From NCBI GenBank assembly GCA_030040055.1, contig JASHUK010000139.1:1-5030 (forward strand): a DNA stretch of 5,030 nucleotides, given 5' to 3'. Shown here in pieces: positions 1-5,030 of this stretch; the stretch's first letter is position 1, and each line of letters starts with the position of its first letter. Source of the stretch: Nitrososphaerales archaeon (lineage in GTDB: Archaea; Thermoproteota; Nitrososphaeria; Nitrososphaerales; Gagatemarchaeaceae). A program made the translations under genes and the position numbers. Below the pieces are notes generated by a model, which was given only the letters and a program-made list of their open reading frames with translations, was not told where the DNA came from and ran no database searches.

Positions 1-5
1 TATCA

Positions 6-19
6 CCAAGCCGGCTTGG
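6..19. repeat. Perfect 14-bp palindrome before the cyclase start
   Basis: CCAAGCCGGCTTGG is its own reverse complement and ends on the base before the first ATG of the cyclase gene. If translation starts at 20 or 35, the site would overlap the region of transcription start or the leader, where a dimeric repressor could act. One such palindrome is not far above chance in 5 kb of GC-rich DNA, so operator function is only inferred. Confidence 0.35.
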
Positions 20-2020
20 ATGAGGGAACGTCCAATGCCAGAGGGCGAGCGCAAACTCGTAGCCATAATGTTCACGGACATGGTAGGCTATACCGCCCTG
101 GGCCAGAGGAACGAGGCGCTCTCGCTCGCCCTGGTCGATGAACAGCGGAGGCAGATCAGGCCGGTACTCCAGCGGCACAACGGTCGAGAGGTCAAGACGA
201 TAGGAGACGCCTTTCTCGTTGAGTTCCCGAACGCCATCGACGCGGTCAGGTGCGGCTACGATATCCAGAGGACCGTCAGGGAGTACAACCTGTCGCTCGC
301 CCCCGAGAGTCGAATCCACCTGAGGATAGGAATCCACCTTGGCGAGGTCGTCGAGTCGAACGGCGACATTTCTGGCGACGCCGTCAACGTCGCATCGAGG
401 GTCGAGCCGCTCGCGAAGGACGGAGGGGTCTGCATGAGCCGCCAGGTGTACGACCACGTCCAGAACAAGTTCGAGCTTCCGCTGAAGAGCCTCGGGGAGA
501 AGTCGCTGAAGAACGTCGGCGCCCCCGTCCAGGTGTACGAGATGGTGATGCCCTGGAGCGCTCAGGACCCAGGAGAAGCGCGGGAGCTTGACAAGAAGCG
601 GGTGGCGGTGCTCCCCTTCTCAATCATGAGCCAAGACGCGAACGACGAGTACTTCGCCGACGGCATGACCGAGGAGCTGATCACCACGCTCTCGGGGGTG
701 AGGGACCTGACAGTCATCGCCCGGACATCCGTCCTGAAGTACAAGGGCGCCCCCACAGGGGTCTCCGAAATAGGGAAGGAGCTGAACGTTGGGACCCTGA
801 TAGAAGGGAGCGTCAGAAAGGCGGGCAACAGGGTAAGAATCACCGTCCAGATGATAGACTCCAAGACCGAAGGGCACGCGTGGGCTCAGAACTACGACAG
901 ACAGCTGGAGGACATCTTCGCGGTCCAGAGCGAGATAGCCGAGAAGGTGGCCGACTCTCTGAAGATCAAGCTGGCGGAGAAGGAGAGGTCGGAACTCGAG
1001 GCAGGCTCCACCCGAAGTGCGGACGCCCATGAAAAGTACCTGCTCGCCATGCACGCGGGCCCCGACGACGGGCCGAACGACCGTTTCAGGCGGATGAAGT
1101 ATCTTGAAGAGGCGATTCAAAGCGACCCCACCTTCGCGCTGGCGCACTCGGCGCTGGGGCACCTCTACGTCCTGCTGGCTGGAGACTACATGCCTCCCAA
1201 AGAAGCCTTTTCCAAAGCTAGCACATACATCTCCAGGGCTCTGGAGCTGGACGACAGGCTCGCGGAAGCCTGGACCGCCCACGGGAACCTTGCCCTGCAG
1301 CAGAAGTGGGACTGGGAAGAAGCCGAGAGGAGCTTCAGAAAGGCGATCGAGTTCAACCCGAGCTCGTCGGGTGCCTATACCTGGTACGCGATAATGTCGG
1401 GGATGCTCGGGAGGCTCCAAGACGCGGTGCAGTTCTCAAGGAAGGCGACGGACCTCGACCCGCTCCCCGTATTCCCGAGGGTGCTCCATTGCGCATTTCT
1501 CGCCCTCGCCGGAGACGGCGATGAAGCCGCCCGGGAGATCGCCAAGCTCCGCGAGCTGCATCCAGCCGATGCGGAGATGCACAACGTGCTGGCCCTGGCC
1601 TACGCCCAGTTGGGAGACACCGGCAGCGCAAGGAAGGAGCTTGACCTTCTGGAAGAGGTCATGGAGACCAGGCGAGCTCATGGGGCGCGGGGCTGGACCA
1701 CAGGAGTAATTCCTTGGATCTATGCTGCTAACGCCTTCACATACGTCGCCAGCGGCGGCGCGGACCATGTTCTGAAGACGATCGGGCGTGCCGAAGACGA
1801 GATGAAGCACGGGTACGTGGAGGCGCCCACCCTTGGAACGCTGTACCTGGCTTTGGGGAACAAAGACAAGGCCCTGGAGCTGTTCGAAAAGGGAACGGAC
1901 GAGGGTTCGCCGGGTCTGCTGTTCCAGAACATCTGGAAGGGCTTCGTTCAGATACGCTCTGATCCGAGGTTCGCGTCGATGCTGAAGAGAATGGGAGTTC
2001 CGAACTCCGCCGACGGATAG
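20..2020 (+). CDS. Class III adenylate cyclase with TolB-like domain and TPR array
   Basis: Predicted to make cAMP from ATP and to couple this to protein-protein contacts. Residues about 11-175 form a class III cyclase domain. Metal-binding Asp20 (FTDMVGYT) and Asp63 (KTIGDAF), adenine-selecting Lys59 and Asp116, and transition-state Asn123 and Arg127 (GDAVNVASR) all fall at the usual spacing, so the site looks intact and ATP-specific rather than GTP-specific. Residues about 193-322 (VAVLPF through the DIFAVQSEIAEKV segment) match the TolB/FlgO-like domain often fused to such cyclases. Residues about 360-640 carry TPR-like helix pairs (near 361, 403, 453, 518 and 604). The end, DPRFASMLKRMGVP, is typical of the family. 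No signal peptide or membrane helix is seen, so it is probably cytosolic. Start uncertain: the frame stays open to the left edge, and ATG at 35 (residue 6) has a GAGGG 8 bases upstream, giving a family-like MPEGERKL start. The domain assignment is firm; the in vivo signal is unknown. Confidence 0.9.
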   Translation: MRERPMPEGERKLVAIMFTDMVGYTALGQRNEALSLALVDEQRRQIRPVLQRHNGREVKTIGDAFLVEFPNAIDAVRCGYDIQRTVREYNLSLAPESRIHLRIGIHLGEVVESNGDISGDAVNVASRVEPLAKDGGVCMSRQVYDHVQNKFELPLKSLGEKSLKNVGAPVQVYEMVMPWSAQDPGEARELDKKRVAVLPFSIMSQDANDEYFADGMTEELITTLSGVRDLTVIARTSVLKYKGAPTGVSEIGKELNVGTLIEGSVRKAGNRVRITVQMIDSKTEGHAWAQNYDRQLEDIFAVQSEIAEKVADSLKIKLAEKERSELEAGSTRSADAHEKYLLAMHAGPDDGPNDRFRRMKYLEEAIQSDPTFALAHSALGHLYVLLAGDYMPPKEAFSKASTYISRALELDDRLAEAWTAHGNLALQQKWDWEEAERSFRKAIEFNPSSSGAYTWYAIMSGMLGRLQDAVQFSRKATDLDPLPVFPRVLHCAFLALAGDGDEAAREIAKLRELHPADAEMHNVLALAYAQLGDTGSARKELDLLEEVMETRRAHGARGWTTGVIPWIYAANAFTYVASGGADHVLKTIGRAEDEMKHGYVEAPTLGTLYLALGNKDKALELFEKGTDEGSPGLLFQNIWKGFVQIRSDPRFASMLKRMGVPNSADG

Positions 2021-2038
2021 GAAGATCCATACTATCCG
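2014..2038. repeat. Inverted repeat spanning the cyclase stop codon
   Basis: CGGATAG (2014-2020) and CTATCCG (2032-2038) form a perfect 7-bp stem with an 11-base loop, and the left arm contains the TAG stop of the cyclase gene. No T-tract follows, so it is not a classical intrinsic terminator. It may instead mark the message end or be an operator lying about 20 bases upstream of the permease TATA-like box. The repeat is seen directly; its function is not. Confidence 0.4.
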
Positions 2039-2055
2039 CCGTAAGGGGCCGCGGG

Positions 2056-2063
2056 CTTAAATC
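2056..2063 (+). promoter_or_regulatory. Archaeal TATA-like box for the permease operon
   Basis: CTTAAATC is an AT-rich island in GC-rich DNA (gcgggCTTAAATCaag). Its centre is about 26-27 bases upstream of the ATG at 2086, the distance archaeal TFB/TBP promoters place between TATA box and transcription start. The message would therefore begin at or beside the start codon, that is, be leaderless. This agrees with the lack of a good Shine-Dalgarno sequence there. Confidence 0.5.
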
Positions 2064-2082
2064 AAGCGAAGGGCGAGACCGA

Positions 2083-3366
2083 GTGATGGCCCAAGACGGC
2101 CCTCAAGGTGAAGGGCCGCGCTTCCAGAGGGTCATAACGCTCCGTTACGCGGTAGCGATGTACGTCAGCTCCGTCCTTGGCTCCGGGATACTCGTAATAC
2201 CGGGGCTCGCGGCGAGCGTCGCCGGTCCCGGCTCCATCCTTGCCTGGCTGCTCCTCGCGGTCGCGAGCTACCCGTTCGCCTACACCTTCGCGAGGCTTTC
2301 GGCGCGGAAGCCGGTGTCCGGCGGAATCTACTCCTTCGCACTCGAAGGGTTCGGGCACGTAGTCAGCAGGGCTGTCGCATGGCTCTTCATCGCATGGGAG
2401 TTTCTCGGGGCCCCCGCGGCCACCCTCGCGGCGGCGTCTTATCTCGCGACCGCGTTCCCGCTCAGCAGGCCGGAGATATTCCTCGTGGCAGGGGGAATAC
2501 TCGCGCTCGCCTTCGGGGTCAACTACCTCGGGATCAAGCTCAGCGGGAGGGTGCAGCTGGCGACGGTAGTCGCCATAGTGGCGGTACTAGTCTTCGCCGT
2601 TCTGACATCGGCCGGGAGGGTGAGCGCCTCCAACTTCACCCCGTTCCTCCCCGGAGGAGCGACCTCGGTGGGGGTCGCGGCTGCCCTGATCGTGTGGTGC
2701 TTCCTGGGCTACGAGAACGTGTCCAACGTCGCCGAAGAGTTCAAGGACCCCGAGCGGGACTTCGGGAGGAGCGTCCTGATTAGCGTCGTGCTGGTCAGCG
2801 CCCTCTATCTCGCTGTCGCCGTGGTAATCGTCGGTACGGGAGTCTACCTGACCGGGTCGGGGGTCACCCCCTTCGCCAACCTGACGCAGGCCGTGTTCGG
2901 GAGGTCGGGCGAGGCCGTCGTTTCCATCCTGGCGGTGGTCATCATATTCGGGACGGTCAACGCCTACACCGCCGGCTTCGGGAGGGTGATGTACGCCGCC
3001 GCGAGAGAGGGGGACTTCCCGAGGCAGCTGGCTGTCCTCGACAGCCGCACCGGGGCTCCGAGGCGTGCGCTGATGGCCCTGTTCGCCCTGGCGGCGGTAA
3101 GCCTGGCCGTCTTCTACGTGTTCAACCTGAGCATAGAGAGCGCCTTCCTGGCCACCAGCGGGGCCGCGATATTCGCGTACATCATCGGGTCGCTGGCGGG
3201 GACCAGGCTTCTCCGCGAGAAGGGGCTGAGGAAGGCGCTCCCGTGGATTTCCCTGGTCGCCTCGGTGGCGATACTCCCCTTCATCGGGTGGTTGTTGCTC
3301 AGCAGCGCCGCCGTGGTGGGGGCAGGCCTGCTCGTGGGCTGGGCTTCATCCCGCAGACGGTTATAA
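2083..3366 (+). CDS. APC-superfamily amino-acid permease, YjeH-like
   Basis: Integral membrane transporter of the amino acid-polyamine-organocation superfamily, about 12 helices in 427 residues, close to the length of E. coli YjeH (a methionine and branched-chain amino-acid exporter). Seen features: the unwound TM1 substrate motif GSGI near residues 33-36 followed by IPG, a TM6 segment WCFLGYEN, and a cytoplasmic loop EEFKDPERDF at 218-227 that resembles my recollection of the same loop in YjeH (EFKNPERDF). The loop GRVMYAAAREGDFP after TM8 is general to APC permeases. Approximate helices: 21-46, 48-72, 92-120, 131-151, 157-180, 194-215, 229-256, 275-302, 329-350, 353-375, 385-404, 405-422. 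Start: GTG at 2083 or the adjoining ATG at 2086; promoter spacing favours 2086. First gene of a probable two-gene operon. APC membership is firm; substrate and direction of transport are inferred and uncertain. Confidence 0.88.
   Translation: MMAQDGPQGEGPRFQRVITLRYAVAMYVSSVLGSGILVIPGLAASVAGPGSILAWLLLAVASYPFAYTFARLSARKPVSGGIYSFALEGFGHVVSRAVAWLFIAWEFLGAPAATLAAASYLATAFPLSRPEIFLVAGGILALAFGVNYLGIKLSGRVQLATVVAIVAVLVFAVLTSAGRVSASNFTPFLPGGATSVGVAAALIVWCFLGYENVSNVAEEFKDPERDFGRSVLISVVLVSALYLAVAVVIVGTGVYLTGSGVTPFANLTQAVFGRSGEAVVSILAVVIIFGTVNAYTAGFGRVMYAAAREGDFPRQLAVLDSRTGAPRRALMALFALAAVSLAVFYVFNLSIESAFLATSGAAIFAYIIGSLAGTRLLREKGLRKALPWISLVASVAILPFIGWLLLSSAAVVGAGLLVGWASSRRRL
3361..3366 (+). promoter_or_regulatory. 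Possible internal TATA-like box at the permease stop
   Basis: TTATAA ends the permease gene (last Leu codon plus TAA). It resembles an archaeal TATA box in GC-rich surroundings. Transcription would start near 3390, downstream of the ATG at 3374 but just before an in-frame GTG at 3398 (residue 9 of the next gene), giving a shorter product. The sequence may be only a Leu-stop pair, so confidence is low. Confidence 0.25.
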
Positions 3367-3373
3367 GCGGAAG

Positions 3374-4132
3374 ATGAAAGAGGGCGGCCGATTCGCAGTG
3401 GAATCGGGAGAGACTCAGGGGCAGCCCGCAGTGGGCCCGTCGGACCTCTCAGGCTTCATCCTCGCCGTCTTCGGCTTCGCGATGTCGGGGGTCGGCCCGA
3501 TCGTGGTGTCCCTAGTGGAGCTTCTGATCTATCCGGACGGCTGCCCGACCCCTAACGCATGCACATTCCTAAGCAACGTGATCCTCGTGGCTGTCGCCGG
3601 GCTGGTGATCCTGGGGACACTGCTGTGGGCAGGAGGGATGCTCCTTCAGGGCGGGGCGTTCCGCAGCACCGAGTTCACGATATTCGCGGGCGGGGGCGGA
3701 GCCTTCATCGCAGCGACGGTCCTCACGCTGGTCCTGCCCACAGAGGGGAGTCTCGGGACGCCGCTTTACGGGAACGTAGAGCTGCTGGCGGCGCTGTACG
3801 GGCTGGCGTTCGCCGTGATGCTGGCCGCCGTCGTCCTGTTCTGGGACAGGGCAGGGAGGACGGGCGCAGGAGGGAGGCTGTTCGTGATGCTCTTCGGGTT
3901 GTGCATCGCTGTCGCCGGTGTGGCCGTGGTGCTGCTGGGGAGCGTGTACTACGTCCAGGTGCACGGGACGGACGGGCTGGGAACTATCGGGCTGCTGGCC
4001 GACGGGGTCGGCTGGCTCGTCTGCGCGGGAGGCGCGGTGCTCCTCAGAGGATGGTACGCGTCAGGGAATCCGCTCCCCATACCCCCGCCTCCGGCCGAGG
4101 TCCCGGCCGCCGACGTCCCGGAATCAGAGTGA
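3374..4132 (+). CDS. Six-helix membrane protein of unknown function
   Basis: I do not recognise this family. The 252 residues give a polar N-terminus (1-24), then six hydrophobic segments at about 28-52, 67-91, 100-121, 136-157, 168-194 and 204-224, and a proline-rich acidic tail (233-252, containing PIPPPP). The even helix count puts both ends on the same side; the charged loop DRAGRTGAGGR (158-168) suggests the TM4-TM5 loop is cytoplasmic, which would place both termini in the cytoplasm and the TM1-TM2 and TM3-TM4 loops outside. Cys57 and Cys63 lie in the TM1-TM2 loop and could form a disulfide. There are no charged residues deep in the helices and no nucleotide-binding motif. The start lies 7 bases after the permease stop, so co-transcription is likely and a role alongside the transporter is possible but unproven. 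A GTG at 3398 is an alternative start. The gene is real by its coherent membrane pattern and operon spacing. Confidence 0.8.
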   Translation: MKEGGRFAVESGETQGQPAVGPSDLSGFILAVFGFAMSGVGPIVVSLVELLIYPDGCPTPNACTFLSNVILVAVAGLVILGTLLWAGGMLLQGGAFRSTEFTIFAGGGGAFIAATVLTLVLPTEGSLGTPLYGNVELLAALYGLAFAVMLAAVVLFWDRAGRTGAGGRLFVMLFGLCIAVAGVAVVLLGSVYYVQVHGTDGLGTIGLLADGVGWLVCAGGAVLLRGWYASGNPLPIPPPPAEVPAADVPESE

Positions 4133-4134
4133 CC

Positions 4135-4139
4135 AAAAA
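4135..4139 (-). terminator. Possible T-tract terminator for the secreted-protein gene
   Basis: Read on the minus strand this is TTTTT within CCCTTTTTGG, 23-27 bases past the TAG stop of the minus-strand gene, in the 29-bp gap between the convergent genes. Short T-tracts on the non-template strand can end archaeal transcription. Five T residues is a minimal signal. No equivalent tract is seen for the plus-strand operon. Confidence 0.3.
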
Positions 4140-4161
4140 GGGAGAGGGACCGGTGCCGCGC

Positions 4162-4788
4162 CTACCCTGACACTGTAGCTGTCAGGGTGACGAGGTACTC
4201 GGTCGATCCGTTGGTGAGGTCCACCGACACCAGCGAGCTGGTACCTGCGAAGGACCCGCGGGCCGATGCCTGGATGAGGAACTGGCCGGACGAGCTCGTT
4301 GTCCCCTGTCCGGAGAGAGATGACGCTGACAGGCCCATCTGGGCGGATCCAGACGAGACCGTGTAGGTTGTGCTGTCGATGGTGATGCTGCCGCTGGTCA
4401 GGGAGAGCGTGTAGCCCTCGGAGAGCTTGGCGGTGACCGTGAAGGTCAGGGTGCCGGATGCTGTCCCCGTGGTGTTGGTGCCTGCTATCCTGTAGGTGCC
4501 CGAGGAGCTGGTCAGGGTGATGGTCTGGCCGACGGTCAGGTTGGACTGGGCCTGGAAGGGTCCCATTCCGTAGCCCTGGCCGAAGCCTGGGCCGAATTGC
4601 TGTCCTCTCTGGCCGGCCATGTTCCCCCAGCATCCGCCCTGCTGGGGTGACGAAGTGCCTGTGCTGGAAGACGATGTGGTGCTGGTGGTGGTCGTCGCTG
4701 CCGCCATGGCTGGGTAGGCCAGGATCAAGGCCGTGACCGCCAGGGCCGCCGCGGCGACTATCGCCGTCTTTGTGGCTCTGCTTGCCAT
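4162..4788 (-). CDS. Secreted Ser/Thr-rich beta-type protein of unknown function
   Basis: Probably exported and exposed at the cell surface or released. Residues 1-29 form a Sec-type signal peptide: Arg4 and Lys7, a hydrophobic core at 9-24, and an AMA cleavage motif ending at residue 29. A Thr/Ser linker follows (32-47), then a Gly/Gln-rich stretch with evenly spaced aromatics (Phe65, Phe69, Tyr73, Phe78) and the only cysteine, Cys53. Residues about 82-208 alternate Thr, Ser and Val in the way of beta strands (for example GTLTFTVTAKL and GSITIDSTTYTVSSG). Three N-glycosylation sequons are present: Asn83, Asn105 and Asn193. There is no C-terminal membrane anchor, so the mature protein may be free or held by the envelope. 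ATG 4788 is chosen because the signal peptide starts there and a TATA-like box lies about 33 bases upstream. I do not recognise a named family. It converges on the upstream operon with a 29-bp gap. Confidence 0.8.
   Translation of the reverse strand: MASRATKTAIVAAAALAVTALILAYPAMAAATTTTSTTSSSSTGTSSPQQGGCWGNMAGQRGQQFGPGFGQGYGMGPFQAQSNLTVGQTITLTSSSGTYRIAGTNTTGTASGTLTFTVTAKLSEGYTLSLTSGSITIDSTTYTVSSGSAQMGLSASSLSGQGTTSSSGQFLIQASARGSFAGTSSLVSVDLTNGSTEYLVTLTATVSG
4164..4188. repeat. 9-bp inverted repeat at the 3' end of the secreted-protein gene
   Basis: ACCCTGACA (4164-4172) and TGTCAGGGT (4180-4188) pair perfectly around a 7-base loop. On the minus strand the hairpin covers the last eight codons (TLTATVSG) and the first base of the TAG stop. 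It may protect the 3' end of the message or help end transcription together with the T-tract further on. Part of the symmetry could come from the repeated Thr-Leu-Thr coding pattern of this gene. Confidence 0.45.
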
Positions 4789-4817
4789 TTTTCTTCAGCC
4801 CTACGAGCGGCCGGCGC

Positions 4818-4823
4818 TATTTA
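4818..4823 (-). promoter_or_regulatory. TATA-like box of the secreted-protein gene
   Basis: The minus strand reads TAAATA within ccggTAAATAgcgcc, an AT-rich hexamer in GC-rich flanks. Its centre is about 33 bases from the ATG at 4788, which would put the transcription start near 4794 and leave a leader of about 6 bases. No convincing Shine-Dalgarno sequence is seen (ggctgaagaaaaATG), which fits a nearly leaderless message. Confidence 0.45.
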
Positions 4824-4871
4824 CCGGATTTCCGACATCGTTCCCAAATCTGTCCGGAATCGTTTGAGGAA

Positions 4872-4892
4872 CTCTCCCCATTTCGGGGAGGG
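4872..4892. repeat. GC-rich hairpin in the intergenic region
   Basis: CTCTCCCC (4872-4879) pairs with GGGGAGGG (4885-4892) around an ATTTC loop, eight pairs including one T-G wobble. It begins two bases after the stop of the minus-strand open frame at the right edge, a good place for a terminator or a 3' stabilising stem of that gene. There is no T-tract after it on either strand. Confidence 0.4.
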
Positions 4893-4894
4893 GC

Positions 4895-5029
4895 TCAGCG
4901 GACCCGGAAAGAACGGGAGACCGTCTGAGCCGCCTCTTCCAGCCGCGGATACAGCTGCTCGACCTTCCCTTCTCGCTTGTCTGACATGGTCTGCAAAGGC
5001 GCGTCCGGCCTTCTTATTGTCAGGGCACC
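4895..5029 (-). CDS. Possible C-terminal end of a gene running off the right edge
   Basis: On the minus strand a frame is open from the right edge to a TGA at 4895-4897: 44 codons, ending MSDKREGKVEQLYPRLEEAAQTVSRSFRVR in two halves of which MSDKREGKVEQLYPRLEEA is charged and helix-like. It could be the end of a longer protein whose bulk lies outside the window. Alternatively the ATG at 4987 could start a 30-residue protein, because a TATA-like AATAAG at 5013-5018 lies about 28 bases upstream. The hairpin directly after the stop supports a gene end here. A 44-codon open frame is weak evidence in GC-rich DNA, and the sequence matches no family I know. Confidence 0.33.
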   Translation of the reverse strand, partial: GALTIRRPDAPLQTMSDKREGKVEQLYPRLEEAAQTVSRSFRVR

Positions 5030-5030
5030 T

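Noticed and set aside
620..1420. Long minus-strand open frame of 266 codons opposite the cyclase-TPR gene
   Set aside because: It lies wholly antisense to a gene with clear domains, shows no recognisable motif, and long antisense frames are common in GC-rich coding DNA.
2062..2358. Minus-strand frame of 98 codons over the start of the permease gene
   Set aside because: Charged, motif-free translation antisense to the conserved TM1 region of the permease.
4149..4154. ACCGGT palindrome in the gap between the convergent genes
   Set aside because: Six bases of symmetry is expected often by chance and the flanks do not extend it.
3559..4170. Plus-strand frame of 203 codons overlapping the six-helix gene
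   Set aside because: The translation is Arg/Gly-rich, typical of an out-of-frame reading of GC-rich DNA; the membrane protein frame explains the region.
4183..4519. Repeated GGTCAGGGTG-like words in the secreted-protein gene
   Set aside because: They are in frame and encode recurring Leu-Thr and Thr-Val pairs of beta strands, with irregular spacing; this is coding repetition, not a DNA repeat array.
4124..4633. Minus-strand frame of 169 codons overlapping the secreted-protein gene
   Set aside because: Its His/Pro/Arg-rich translation has no signal peptide or fold pattern; the overlapping frame has a proper signal peptide and promoter.
5018..5025. TGTCAGGG near the right edge, matching one arm of the hairpin at 4164-4188
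   Set aside because: An eight-base match with no partner arm nearby is compatible with chance.
4986..5030. Plus-strand ATG with a frame open to the right edge (MVCKGASGLL...)
   Set aside because: No TATA-like box or Shine-Dalgarno sequence lies upstream at a useful distance, and only 15 codons are visible.

Overview
The window looks like a stretch of GC-rich archaeal chromosome. The evidence is indirect. Arginine is written mostly as AGG and isoleucine often as ATA despite the high GC. AT-rich TATA-like boxes sit about 26-33 bases upstream of two starts (CTTAAAT before the permease, TAAATA before the secreted protein). These genes also lack strong Shine-Dalgarno sequences at those starts, as expected for leaderless or nearly leaderless archaeal messages. 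No rRNA, tRNA or universal marker is present, so the phylum cannot be named.

Layout from left to right. Bases 20-2020 (+) encode a three-part soluble signalling protein: an N-terminal class III adenylate cyclase domain with all six canonical active-site residues, a TolB/FlgO-like domain, and a C-terminal TPR array. A perfect 14-bp palindrome lies directly before its first ATG. After a 62-bp gap holding an inverted repeat and a TATA-like box, 2083-3366 (+) encodes an APC-superfamily amino-acid permease most like the YjeH type of exporter. Seven bases later, 3374-4132 (+) encodes an unrecognised six-helix membrane protein with two loop cysteines and a proline-rich tail. Converging on it, 4162-4788 (-) encodes a small exported Ser/Thr-rich beta-type protein with a signal peptide. 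The last 242 bp hold its promoter, a GC-rich hairpin, and a minus-strand reading frame that is open to the right edge, possibly the C-terminus of a further gene.

The permease and the six-helix protein very probably form an operon, so the second may be a partner of the transporter. The cyclase has its own transcription unit, since a promoter-like element separates it from the permease. No cAMP-binding effector lies in the window, so any link between cyclase and transporter is only positional. The secreted protein is on the opposite strand and has no evident functional link. No CRISPR array, insertion sequence, integrase or phage gene is seen, and nothing here makes a convincing new defence or mobile system. 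The points of most interest are the intact cyclase-TolB-TPR protein in an apparently archaeal context and the two undescribed envelope proteins.
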